This document shows positions 1 to 8,138 of a DNA stretch of 64,000 nt, in pieces. The stretch is from assembly GCA_963675055.2 (NCBI GenBank), contig CAXXJE010000001.1, forward strand, positions 124,001 to 188,000, in the 5' to 3' direction. The stretch is from PGYT01 sp963675055. GTDB lineage: Bacteria > Bacteroidota > Ignavibacteria > Ignavibacteriales > Melioribacteraceae. The number at the start of each line of letters is the position of its first letter. The stretch's first letter is position 1. The translations under genes were made by a program, and so were the position numbers. The notes under the pieces were generated by a model. That model saw nothing but the letters and a program-made list of their open reading frames with translations, had not been told where the DNA came from and made no database searches.

Positions 1-2
1 TG

Positions 3-134
3 GAGAAAAAAGGTGCAATAATTAGACACTCCGACTTACTTGAACTTATTGAAAAAGGCGATAAAGCAGGCTACCGAAACGCTATACAAAAACACCTAAA
101 ACCCTACTGGGAATTTATACATCAAGATAAATAA
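3..134 (+). CDS. GntR/FadR-type regulator, C-terminal end (partial)
   Basis: The window opens inside this gene; only the last 43 codons are seen, ending in TAA three bases before the nanA start. The visible residues (HSDLLELIEKGDKAGYRNAI) match the last helices of the FCD ligand-binding domain of GntR/FadR-type regulators, where a His, a helix and a G-D-x-x-G/A stretch precede the final helix. Such regulators often sit next to sialate catabolic genes, so a NanR-like role sensing sialic acid or a derivative is reasonable but is inferred from position. The DNA-binding part lies outside the window. It is in the same direction as nanA and probably cotranscribed. Confidence 0.6.
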   Translation, partial: EKKGAIIRHSDLLELIEKGDKAGYRNAIQKHLKPYWEFIHQDK

Positions 135-137
135 ATA

Positions 138-1082
138 ATGAAATTTAATAAAATTAAGGGCTTAATAGCTGCTCCATTTACTCCTATGAATCCTGATGGA
201 TCTGTAAACACAATCCCCATTTTACCTTATACCAATAAATTGAAAATTGATGGTTTAAGTGGTGTATTTATTTGTGGTACTACAGGCGAAGGTATGCTTA
301 TGACCAACGAGGAACGAAAAGAAGTAGCTCAAGCATGGGTAAATGAGCAAAACGATGATTTCAAAGTAATTGTACATGTTGGAACTACTTCGGCCAAACA
401 ATCGCTAGAACTGGCAGCACATGCTCAAAGTATTGGTGCTTATTCCGTTGGTTGCATGGGTCCCATGTTTTTAAAACCATCTAGAATTGACGAATTGGTA
501 AGTTTCTGTGCCGAAATAGCAGCAGGAGCACCAGATTTACCATTCTACTTTTACAACATGCCATCAATATCAGGAGTTGAGCTTCCCATGGTTGAGTTTA
601 TAAAAGAAGCATCAGTTCACATACCTAATTTCTCAGGCATTAAATTCACCCATAACAACTTAATAGAAATGCAGCAGTGTCTAAACCTTGATAATGGCAA
701 GTGGGATATTCTTCATGGCTACGATGAATTATTGTTAGCGGGCTTATCTTTCGGAGCTGAAGGAGCAGTCGGCAGCACCTACAATTTTATGGCGCCTTTA
801 TACCTTGATATAATAGAGTGTTTTGAAAATGGTAATATCGCTGAGTCCAGAAAAAAGCAAATGCAATCGGTAAAAATTATTGAAGTATTAAATAAATACG
901 GAGGAGCTGTAGTTGCGGGTAAAGCTTTAATGAAAGCTCAAGGCATTGAACTTGGTGACTGCAGACTACCACTTAAAAAATTCAACTCTGCTATATACGA
1001 CAATTTTATTGATGAAATGAAACAAGTAGGTCTGTTTGAAATAACCAATAATCCGTTGAAAAGAAATTCATTAAAACATTAG
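138..1082 (+). CDS. nanA: N-acetylneuraminate lyase
   Basis: A 314-residue member of the dihydrodipicolinate synthase/N-acetylneuraminate lyase family. The enzyme cleaves sialic acid to N-acetylmannosamine and pyruvate in the cytoplasm through a Schiff base. Visible hallmarks are the GTTGEG loop at residues 47-52 that binds the pyruvate carboxylate, the catalytic Tyr139 in FYFYNMPS and the Schiff-base Lys169 in GIKFTHNN. The length is normal for the family. The YNMP and GIKFT motifs, together with a sialidase remnant and a mutarotase/symporter fusion directly downstream, favour a lyase over dapA. Genes for the next steps (ManNAc kinase or epimerase, nagA, nagB) are not in the window and may lie upstream. 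Confidence 0.88.
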   Translation: MKFNKIKGLIAAPFTPMNPDGSVNTIPILPYTNKLKIDGLSGVFICGTTGEGMLMTNEERKEVAQAWVNEQNDDFKVIVHVGTTSAKQSLELAAHAQSIGAYSVGCMGPMFLKPSRIDELVSFCAEIAAGAPDLPFYFYNMPSISGVELPMVEFIKEASVHIPNFSGIKFTHNNLIEMQQCLNLDNGKWDILHGYDELLLAGLSFGAEGAVGSTYNFMAPLYLDIIECFENGNIAESRKKQMQSVKIIEVLNKYGGAVVAGKALMKAQGIELGDCRLPLKKFNSAIYDNFIDEMKQVGLFEITNNPLKRNSLKH

Positions 1083-1086
1083 AATT

Positions 1087-1904
1087 ATGAGTAAAAAATA
1101 CAAAACAGAGTTGTCTTCCTTTTTAGCATTTGTATTAATCATACTTAGCTTTTCATGTATAAGCGAAAAAAACAATCCGCAAACCAGTACAGTTGAACAA
1201 ACCGTACATTGGGAGAATAAATCTGGTAATTACAATGGATATCGTATCCCATCCATAATAATTACCGCGAAAGGTAGTATACTTGCTTTCTGCGAAGGTC
1301 GTGAGGCTGGCGATGCTGGAAATATTAATTAACTTGTAAAGCGCTCACTTGATAATGGATTAACACGGAGTGATGCCCAAGTTATTTGGAACGACAATAA
1401 CAATTCCTGCGGAATCCCCTGCTCTGTTATTGATGAAAGCACAGGAAGAGTTTGGTTATTTATGACCTGGAATTATGGTACTTAAATTATGAATATGTGC
1501 TCATACCACAACAAATCTGCACGAGCCTTAAGTTAAAATTTTGATGGAGGAAACACATGGACAGAAGTAAGCCACGATTTTCAATTGGTAGAACCAGTTT
1601 GCCAAGCCAGCATATTAAACTATGGCGATTATAAGGTAATAACTTACATTTGTTCCTGAATCCTGCCACTACTAATGGACAAACACACTTAACCAGAAAA
1701 ACTAGTTTCGATGATTGTAAAACTTGGAGCAACTCAGAACTGATAGATGCAGGTAATTCAGCCTATTCGTTTCTAATAAAATTGCCCGACGGAAAAGTCG
1801 GAATTTTCTTTGAAAAACGGGATGATCATGCTTATGAAAAAATGACCTTTATGACATTCGAGGTTGAAGATATAGAGCTAATTTCCACCCTACTAGGTTT
1901 TTAA
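1087..1904 (+). pseudogene. Sialidase (BNR repeat) pseudogene
   Basis: Remains of an exported sialidase, which would have released terminal sialic acids outside the cell. The first 81 codons are good: a lipoprotein signal peptide ending in SFSC (Cys24), then the sialidase signature YRIPSI and FCEGREAGDAG. The frame then stops at about 1330. Further pieces follow in changing frames with more stops: SLDNGLT, the stretch CGIPCSVIDESTGRVWLF, NFDGGNTW and SFDDCKTW. The S-x-D-x-G-x-T-W pattern is the Asp-box repeat of sialidases. The remnant is also shorter than a complete enzyme, so sequence has been lost between boxes. It lies in line with nanA (4-bp gap), so it once belonged to this operon. Several separate lesions make a sequencing error an unlikely sole cause. 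Confidence 0.85.
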
Positions 1905-1947
1905 GCCCTCGTAAGGATTTTTCTGAAGTCAAATACATAGATTCATC

Positions 1948-4548
1948 ATGAAAAGACAACTTACTTTATTTTTCTTATTTTTTACTACATCGTTATTTGC
2001 AAATGACTACTTAAAATATACATATTTGCCCGACTTACCCCCAAATTCATGCTATGGAAAGCAAGTTGGATTAGCAGGTGCGTATTTCGGTATTGACGAT
2101 AATGTTTTAATAGTTGCTGGCGGTGCAAACTTCCCTGAAGCACTTCCTTGGAATGGAGGTAGAAAAAGATACTACAACGAAATATTTGTGCTTAACAAAG
2201 ACAAAAGTGAATGGGAACTAATGAAAGAAAAACTTCCATTCAATTCCGCTTACGGAGGAGCTGTTTCAACTTCTGAAGGATTGCTTTGCTTTGGTGGGAA
2301 TACGGCAGACAAGACCATTTCAGAATCGTATTTTATTAACTACATACCTGAATTAAAAAAAGTTGAAATAGTCACAGGTCCTGAACTTCCTGTTCCTTTA
2401 ACTCACTTTGCCTTTGCTGAGATTGATAATGTAATTTATGTGGCCGGTGGTTTATCTTCAAAATCTGCAGGAAGTAGTTCTCATTTTTTCAGTCTTGACA
2501 TATCCAATGCTAATTCGGCAGATCGGAGGTGGAAAGAACTAAAATCGTGGGATGGCAAATCCAGAGCATTTGGGGTAGGAGTTGCCCAAAGTAATGGACT
2601 GCATAATTGTTTCTATTTATTCTCAGGTAGAAACATTCAAGCAAACAAAGACCCTCATATATTATTTGATGCTCATGTATATAATCCCTCAATCAACGAA
2701 TGGTCAGTAATATCAACAGGTGAGCAAAGTGAATTTCCTGTTATGGCAGGAACTGCTTTTGCTGTTGGAGCCAGTACTATTGTTTTTCCATCAGGAGCAA
2801 ATGGTCAACTAATGTTAAAAGAAATTCATTTAAAAAAACAATTAGCAAATTTTAAAGACAAAAATACAGCCGATTCATTAAACCAAGTATTGCTAAATCA
2901 TTTAAATAAGCATTCCGGATTTGGTAATCAAGTACTTGCTTTTAATACTGTTACACATGAAACCTACATGCTGGGTAATTTACCTTCCACAGGACAGGTA
3001 ACAACCTCTGCGGTACAATGGGAAGACGATTTCATTATTCCTTCAGGAGAAATTGGACCCGACGTTTATACCACAAAGGTTCTGAAGATATCGGTTTCAA
3101 AAGACAATGGATATTTGAAACTGCTCGACATTATAGTATTAGCCCTGTACTTTTTAATATTAGCAGGCATGGGTTATTTTTTTTCAAAACGTCAGAAAAA
3201 TACCGATGACTATTTTAAAGGTGGTGGCAGAATTCCGTGGTGGGCAGCTGGATTAAGTATATTCGGAACTGGTTTAAGTGCCATTACCTTTATGGCGATT
3301 CCTGCCAAAACTTTCGCAACAGATTGGTCCTACTTCATGCTAAACATGACTATCTTTTTGGTGGCTCCAGTTATTGTTTTTTTATTTATTCCTTTTTACC
3401 GTAAACTCAACATTACTACAGCTTACGAATATTTGGAAGTTCGTTTTAATTTAGCCGTTCGTTTAATTGGCAGCTTATCGTTTATATTGTTTCAAGTGGG
3501 ACGAATGGGTGTTGTCCTGTTTCTCCCATCCATTGCATTAAATGTGGTAACTGGCATCGATATTTTTGTTTGCATTGCCTTAATGGGAGCTGTAAGCTTG
3601 GCTTACACCATGATGGGCGGCATTGAAGCTGTTATTTGGACCGATGTTATGCAAGTAATCGTTTTACTCGGTGGCGCTTTATTATCATTAACTTTAATGA
3701 TTTTTGCCATCGATGGTGGATTTTCATCCATTATTGATACCGCTGTAGTAAATCACAAGTTTAACGTATTTGATTTAAATTGGTCATTAAAACAACCCTC
3801 CCTATGGGTTATGCTGGTTGGTGGAGTATTTGCCAATATTACAACTTACGGAACGGATCAAACAATGGTTCAACGCTACTTAACAACTAAAACACAAAGA
3901 GAAGCGAATAAAAGTGTTTGGACCAATGCCATATTAACCATACCTGCTACCCTTATTTTCTTTTTTGTGGGTACCGCATTGTTTGCCTTTTTTAAATCGT
4001 TCCCTAATGAATTAAATCCCACTTTTGAAAGCAACGATGCCATTTTCCCATGGTACATTATATCACAACTTCCATCGGGAATTGCAGGACTATTAATTGC
4101 GGCCATTTTTGCTGCGGCAATGAGTAGCCTAAGTAGTAGCATGAATTCAGCGGCAACAGCTTATGCCACTGATATTCATTTTCGTTTTGGGTGGAATAAG
4201 AAAAGCAATCAACTAGCCTTGGCACGAAATGCAACACTAATTATTGGAATAGCAGGCATTCTGTTTGCCTTTTTAATGGCAACCCTGGATGTGAAATCGC
4301 TTTGGGATCAATTTCAAAAAGTACTTGGGTTAATTATTGGTGGTCTAGGTGGCGTATTCTTACTTGGTATTCTTACAAAGAGAGCCAGTAGTATTGGTGT
4401 ACTGATAGGTATTGCAGTTAGCATTGCAACTCAAATAGCTGTTGGTTATTTCCAACCAGTCCACTTATTACTATATGCAGCAACAGGTGTTGTTTCTTGT
4501 TTTTTTGCAGGATACTTAGCCAGTTTTATATTTAGCAATAACTACTAA
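1948..4548 (+). CDS. Sialate mutarotase-Na+/solute symporter fusion
   Basis: An 866-residue two-part protein. Residues 1-18 are a signal peptide. Residues about 20-375 carry Kelch-type beta-propeller repeats like the cyclically permuted NanM/YjhT mutarotase family, which speeds interconversion of sialic acid anomers. From about residue 390 the protein becomes a sodium:solute symporter with about 13 hydrophobic segments and typical SSS stretches such as GIEAVIWTDVMQV and the small-residue helix AAAMSSLSSSMNSAATAY. The fusion would place the mutarotase on the outer face of the inner membrane, feeding the right anomer to its own Na+-coupled transporter. This layout is known from sialate loci of Bacteroidota and relatives. 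It lies 43 bp after the sialidase remnant and the reading frame is intact. Confidence 0.85.
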   Translation: MKRQLTLFFLFFTTSLFANDYLKYTYLPDLPPNSCYGKQVGLAGAYFGIDDNVLIVAGGANFPEALPWNGGRKRYYNEIFVLNKDKSEWELMKEKLPFNSAYGGAVSTSEGLLCFGGNTADKTISESYFINYIPELKKVEIVTGPELPVPLTHFAFAEIDNVIYVAGGLSSKSAGSSSHFFSLDISNANSADRRWKELKSWDGKSRAFGVGVAQSNGLHNCFYLFSGRNIQANKDPHILFDAHVYNPSINEWSVISTGEQSEFPVMAGTAFAVGASTIVFPSGANGQLMLKEIHLKKQLANFKDKNTADSLNQVLLNHLNKHSGFGNQVLAFNTVTHETYMLGNLPSTGQVTTSAVQWEDDFIIPSGEIGPDVYTTKVLKISVSKDNGYLKLLDIIVLALYFLILAGMGYFFSKRQKNTDDYFKGGGRIPWWAAGLSIFGTGLSAITFMAIPAKTFATDWSYFMLNMTIFLVAPVIVFLFIPFYRKLNITTAYEYLEVRFNLAVRLIGSLSFILFQVGRMGVVLFLPSIALNVVTGIDIFVCIALMGAVSLAYTMMGGIEAVIWTDVMQVIVLLGGALLSLTLMIFAIDGGFSSIIDTAVVNHKFNVFDLNWSLKQPSLWVMLVGGVFANITTYGTDQTMVQRYLTTKTQREANKSVWTNAILTIPATLIFFFVGTALFAFFKSFPNELNPTFESNDAIFPWYIISQLPSGIAGLLIAAIFAAAMSSLSSSMNSAATAYATDIHFRFGWNKKSNQLALARNATLIIGIAGILFAFLMATLDVKSLWDQFQKVLGLIIGGLGGVFLLGILTKRASSIGVLIGIAVSIATQIAVGYFQPVHLLLYAATGVVSCFFAGYLASFIFSNNY

Positions 4549-4651
4549 TTAAAAATTAGATCTACTCGTTTGATTTTTGAATTATGAAGGTACAACTAAA
4601 TAAAAATTTCGTCTTTCTAGTAAACTTGCAGTTTACGGAGAATGAGGTACG

Positions 4652-4782
4652 AAAACACAATAATATGTAAACGTAATGCGGTGTCCGTAGCCCGTTTGGA
4701 TTCCTTCGTCAGACTTCGCAGTCCTTGTGGACTAGAAATCAGATCGAAAATCCGCACTACTCTTAAATTAACGTTGTGTATT
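4652..4782 (+). repeat. attC-like palindrome 1
   Basis: An imperfect palindrome of about 131 bp. The left end AAAACACAATAA pairs with the right end ACGTTGTGTATT, and inside these GTAATGCGG pairs with CCGCACTAC. A central region with small hairpins lies between. The layout (short complementary outer cores, a spaced inner pair, a variable centre, right core starting GTTGTGT) is that of an integron attC site. The core deviates from the classic GTTRRRY at one position. It lies about 100 bp after the symporter stop and just upstream of a decayed gene. Not folded by program. Confidence 0.5.
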
Positions 4783-4861
4783 AAGACAATATTGAGACTG
4801 ATGACCAGGGAGAGTTTCATAGTGATACATGGCATAAATCTATGGATTTGGAATAATATAT

Positions 4862-5524
4862 TGTGAGGGCTGCATATCTTCTGACACTCCTAAGTTAACA
4901 GATATTGCATGCCCGGCTAGACCATGTGAAATAAAAAGAGGTCTTGAGAATTGTTCGCAATGCGAAGATTATCCTTGTACTATTTTTAATCAAAGAAAAG
5001 TCAGTGAAGATTTTACTTACAATAAAAATGTATTAAGAACAGAGTATTCAAAATGTATTAAACCATACGAAAACAAAAAAAGATTAGATGAAATAAGAAA
5101 AGCCAACTACCCGTTTTCAAGAGCACTAAATCCAGAGATTATAACTGATTATGATAGTTTTTTGAAATATATAGGTTATAAACTCGTTCAAAGTGCTTGG
5201 TTAGATTTAGTAAGTTTCATCGATAAATCATGTACATGGGCTAAGAAGATACTGTTTGGAGGTAAAAAATATAGTTGGCTGTTCAACAATGTTTTCGGAA
5301 AGAAAAAGTAATACGGTATTGGTAATATTTGGAAAATCAGATTTTGAAATAATAAATTCTAGAAAAGAGAATTTTCGCCATCGGTATTTGGTAAGATTGA
5401 GACAATAAAAACAATTGCACGATGGGAAGTGGATTTGATTTAGATACCAAAAAGGCAGCGTAATTAATGAAATTAGAGAATTGATTAAAATAAAAAGGAA
5501 ACCTGAGAATGAATATCTACGAGC
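4862..5524 (+). pseudogene. DUF3795-DUF3788 gene remnant
   Basis: A broken gene between palindromes 1 and 2. From 4862 an open frame reads CEGCISSD, then RPCEIKRGLENCSQCEDYPC, the cysteine-rich signature of DUF3795. It continues with SAWLDLVSFIDKSC and FGGKKYSW, typical of DUF3788, and stops at 5309-5311. The homology goes on in another frame from 5307 (TVLVIFGKSDFEIINSRKE), meets a stop at 5406, and resumes as HDGKWI followed by TGA where DUF3788 proteins usually have Trp, then FRYQKGS and ELIKIKRKPENEYLRA. There are thus one frameshift and at least two stops, and the N-terminal CGxxC part is also missing. Neither family has a well-established function. The end of the gene abuts palindrome 2. 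Confidence 0.7.
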
Positions 5525-5656
5525 GCATAACAATGTACAACAATAATAGCCCGAATAGTGGTAAATTCAAGGATGGTAGCCCACTTCAGCTTTTTTGTAA
5601 TTTGACAGGAACGAGCCACGCAGTCGGCTACTATTCTTATGCGAAACGTTGTATGC
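5525..5656 (+). repeat. attC-like palindrome 2
   Basis: About 132 bp. The left arm begins GCATAACAATG and the right arm ends CGTTGTATGC; inner arms AATAATAGCCCGA and TCGGCTACTATTC pair well. The central part is about 75% identical by eye to that of palindrome 3, including an exact 16-base block (5616-5631). It starts at the very end of the preceding gene and stops 5 bases before the next start codon, the spacing expected between integron cassettes. Confidence 0.55.
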
Positions 5657-5661
5657 AAAAC

Positions 5662-7092
5662 ATGGATGAACTAATTATTAAATATTTACCTAAGATATCA
5701 AGAACAAAATTAATTTTATTTTTTCTTTCGTGCTTGATGCTTAATGCCTTTGGAAAAGGTGAATATAACCCCGATTCCACGAAGTATTTACTGCTGGATA
5801 AGCGAATTATTAAAAAAACTGAAAATGTAAAGTTAGAAGTTGGGAAAGTAGAAAAACACGCCTCTAACCCTCTTTTTGGTGAAGATAAGGAGTGGGAAAT
5901 GCGTTTCGACAACCTCTATGGAAATGTAATTTTTGATGAGGAAGAAAAAATCTACAAATGTTGGTACAGCCCCTTTATTATTGATTATGCTTCGCATGGA
6001 ATGACACTGGAGCAACGAAACAGAAAATACAAACGTCCAAAAAACAGAGAAATGGGAATTTGTTATGCTACTTCAAAAGATGGTATCCATTGGGAAAAGC
6101 CAAATCTTGGTTTGGTTGAATATAATGGCAGCAAACAAAATAATATTGTTTGGCGCGGACCGCACGGTGCGGGAATCTTTAAAGATTTGAACGAAAAGGA
6201 TCCCGACAGGCGTTTTAAAATGATTTTTCGAGGCTTAGCTGTCAGTTACTCGGCCGATGGTATTCATTGGGCAGATAAAGTAGAAGTTAAGGGAGTAAGT
6301 GTTGCAGGAGATACACACAACAATGCCATCTGGGCACCGAGCTTAAATAAATACGTAGGGATTACGCGCACTTGGATAAAGAAAGAAGGACATATAAAAA
6401 GAGAACGTGAAGTTGCCCGAATTGAAAGTAAAGATTTTGAAAACTGGACGAAAGAAGAAACGGTACTTCAGGGGAAGGAATACGATTTACAGCCCTATTC
6501 CATGCCCATCTTTTATTATGCTGGTGTTTATTTGGGATTAGTTGCGATACATCAGCAAAGTTCCGACAAGGTTTGGACGGAATTAACTTGGAGTCCTGAT
6601 ACAAAGAAATGGTATCGAATTGATGCCGGTAATCCTTTGATACCTACTTCAGAAAAGAAATTAGATTACGACTATGGTTGTGTTTATGCATGTGCTTATC
6701 CGATTATTAAAAAGAATCGAATTCAACTTTATTATGGTGGAAGCGATTGGCTACATTATGGCTGGCGAAATGGCTCCTTAAATTTAGCCACACTTCGTCC
6801 CGATGGTTTTGCCGGATATGTGCAGCAGAACAGTAATCTAGAAGGTGTAATCGAAACAAAGATAATTAGTTACAAAGGTGGGGTATTGAAATTAACTGCT
6901 GATGTTGAAAAGGGTGGTTCAATCAAAGTAACGGTTTTGGATAGTGATGGAGAGCAAATAGCTACTTCTAAATCTATTACAAAGACAATCACGGATGAAA
7001 TACTTCAGCTCAATAATAAAATCAAGAAAGAAAATATCAGTCTTAAAATTAAAATCAAAAAAGCGAAAGTATTTTCATTTAGTATCGAATAA
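5662..7092 (+). CDS. Exported beta-propeller, glycosidase-like protein
   Basis: About 476 residues when started at ATG 5662. The longer open frame from 5509 would translate palindrome 2 and lacks support. The N-terminus has a hydrophobic signal segment (TKLILFFLSCLMLNAFG). The body carries repeated blade-like motifs such as ATSKDGIHWEKP, YSADGIHW and TWSPDTKKW, the S/D-x-D-G-x-x-W pattern of five-bladed propellers of the GH32/43/62-like superfamily and related Bacteroidota and Planctomycetota proteins. A small beta-rich C-terminal domain follows from about residue 395. Substrate and catalytic residues cannot be assigned, so glycan binding or cleavage outside the cytoplasm is an inference. It lies in a cassette-like unit flanked by palindromes 2 and 3. 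Confidence 0.7.
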   Translation: MDELIIKYLPKISRTKLILFFLSCLMLNAFGKGEYNPDSTKYLLLDKRIIKKTENVKLEVGKVEKHASNPLFGEDKEWEMRFDNLYGNVIFDEEEKIYKCWYSPFIIDYASHGMTLEQRNRKYKRPKNREMGICYATSKDGIHWEKPNLGLVEYNGSKQNNIVWRGPHGAGIFKDLNEKDPDRRFKMIFRGLAVSYSADGIHWADKVEVKGVSVAGDTHNNAIWAPSLNKYVGITRTWIKKEGHIKREREVARIESKDFENWTKEETVLQGKEYDLQPYSMPIFYYAGVYLGLVAIHQQSSDKVWTELTWSPDTKKWYRIDAGNPLIPTSEKKLDYDYGCVYACAYPIIKKNRIQLYYGGSDWLHYGWRNGSLNLATLRPDGFAGYVQQNSNLEGVIETKIISYKGGVLKLTADVEKGGSIKVTVLDSDGEQIATSKSITKTITDEILQLNNKIKKENISLKIKIKKAKVFSFSIE

Positions 7093-7102
7093 ATGAGGTC
7101 CA

Positions 7103-7236
7103 GCATACAACAATGTATAAGAATAATAACCGAGATAGTAGTAAATTAAAGGGTTATAGCCCGTATCAACTTTCTTGTAACTTGACAAGAAAGTTCCACG
7201 CAGTCGGCTACATATTCTTATATTAACCGTTGTGTG
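7103..7236 (+). repeat. attC-like palindrome 3
   Basis: The clearest copy, about 134 bp, starting 10 bp after the propeller stop codon. Left arm GCATACAAC and right arm CGTTGTGTG are outer cores. Inner arms TATAAGAATAATAACCGA and TCGGCTACATATTCTTATA pair over about 18 positions with few mismatches or bulges. It shares the block at 7196-7211 exactly with palindrome 2. The 215 bp between its end and the next start codon hold no recognisable gene. Confidence 0.55.
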
Positions 7237-7451
7237 TATTACATCACTACTGAAAAGGCAGGAATATTTATGGAATAATGGATAAAAAAAATCTAAAGTC
7301 AAAATAAGAGAAAAGGTAAACATAACAATCAAGCAAAAACCTTTGATGTTGTTTGAAATACAAATGGACTCAAATTAGATTATGGGACTTATTAAATAAA
7401 AAGTTACTTACAGAATAGAAAACTTATTTGGAGATATTAAAATTGGGAAAA

Positions 7452-7985
7452 ATGAGAGAAGTCAGAATTATATTGTTCTTTTTAGTTGTATTGTTGTTTT
7501 TCAGCTGTGAAAATAGAGTTAGAATTGATGAGATTGAGAATGTCATATCAAAAAATGACCTTAACATACAACTGAAAATTGATGTTGATAATGATTTTGA
7601 AATCCAAAAAGTTTTGGAAAATAAAAACAGCAATAGTCTTTATCTGAAAATTGATGTTGATAATAAATTTTCAATAAGAGGTAAAACAGAAATTGAAATC
7701 AAAAAGAAATACAGATTGTCAATTACATTAAAGAATATTAATGCAAATCCTGTTATAAACTATTCTTTCTGGAAAGGACTTAAAACATCTGTGAGAAGCT
7801 ATACATTGGCAGGTGAGAATGGAAATCCACCGACATCAAAAACTCAGGACATATATAATGACTGGGTAACGTTTGATGAATATTTCGAAGCTGAAGAAGG
7901 AGAAGATTCCTTTATGCTGTCTCTGTTTTGTGAAAGCGGTACATTTTACATAAAGGAAATAAAAATTGAAGAAGTAAAGGAATAA
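7452..7985 (+). CDS. Small lipoprotein of unknown function
   Basis: Predicted 177-residue lipoprotein. It begins with a basic-hydrophobic signal segment and the lipobox LFFSC (Cys19 from the ATG at 7452). The open frame extends upstream to 7428, but that start would bury the signal peptide. The mature part contains two copies of a short motif, QLKIDVDNDFEI and YLKIDVDNKFSI, about 35 residues apart, followed by a beta-rich C-terminal part. I recognise no family. It has the same direction as its neighbours and lies between palindromes 3 and 4. The TGA-free frame and lipobox argue that it is a real gene. Confidence 0.65.
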   Translation: MREVRIILFFLVVLLFFSCENRVRIDEIENVISKNDLNIQLKIDVDNDFEIQKVLENKNSNSLYLKIDVDNKFSIRGKTEIEIKKKYRLSITLKNINANPVINYSFWKGLKTSVRSYTLAGENGNPPTSKTQDIYNDWVTFDEYFEAEEGEDSFMLSLFCESGTFYIKEIKIEEVKE

Positions 7986-7990
7986 ATACT

Positions 7991-8126
7991 CCATACAATT
8001 CGCGGTAAAAACATTATGCGGATTGTGCTATATTTGAGCAACATAACATTTAATAAATGGCGTAGCGGGCTGATAAGTAATCACTTTGAAGTGCGCAACG
8101 AAAACTTATCGCAAACCGTTGGAATT
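7991..8126 (+). repeat. attC-like palindrome 4 (more divergent)
   Basis: About 136 bp, starting 6 bp after the lipoprotein stop and ending 12 bp before the next gene start. Left arm CCATACAATTCGCGGTAAAA and right arm TTATCGCAAACCGTTGG are partly complementary, and GCGGATTGTG faces AAGTGCGCAAC. Its centre differs from palindromes 2 and 3. Position and general build match the others, but the pairing is weaker. Confidence 0.4.
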
Positions 8127-8138
8127 ATTAAGACAATC

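Noticed and set aside
5509..5661. Extended N-terminus of the beta-propeller protein
   Set aside because: These codons are palindrome 2 read as protein; the signal peptide begins only after 5662.
8016..8138. Extended N-terminus of the DUF5700 protein
   Set aside because: This is palindrome 4 in frame by chance; the signal peptide starts at 8139.
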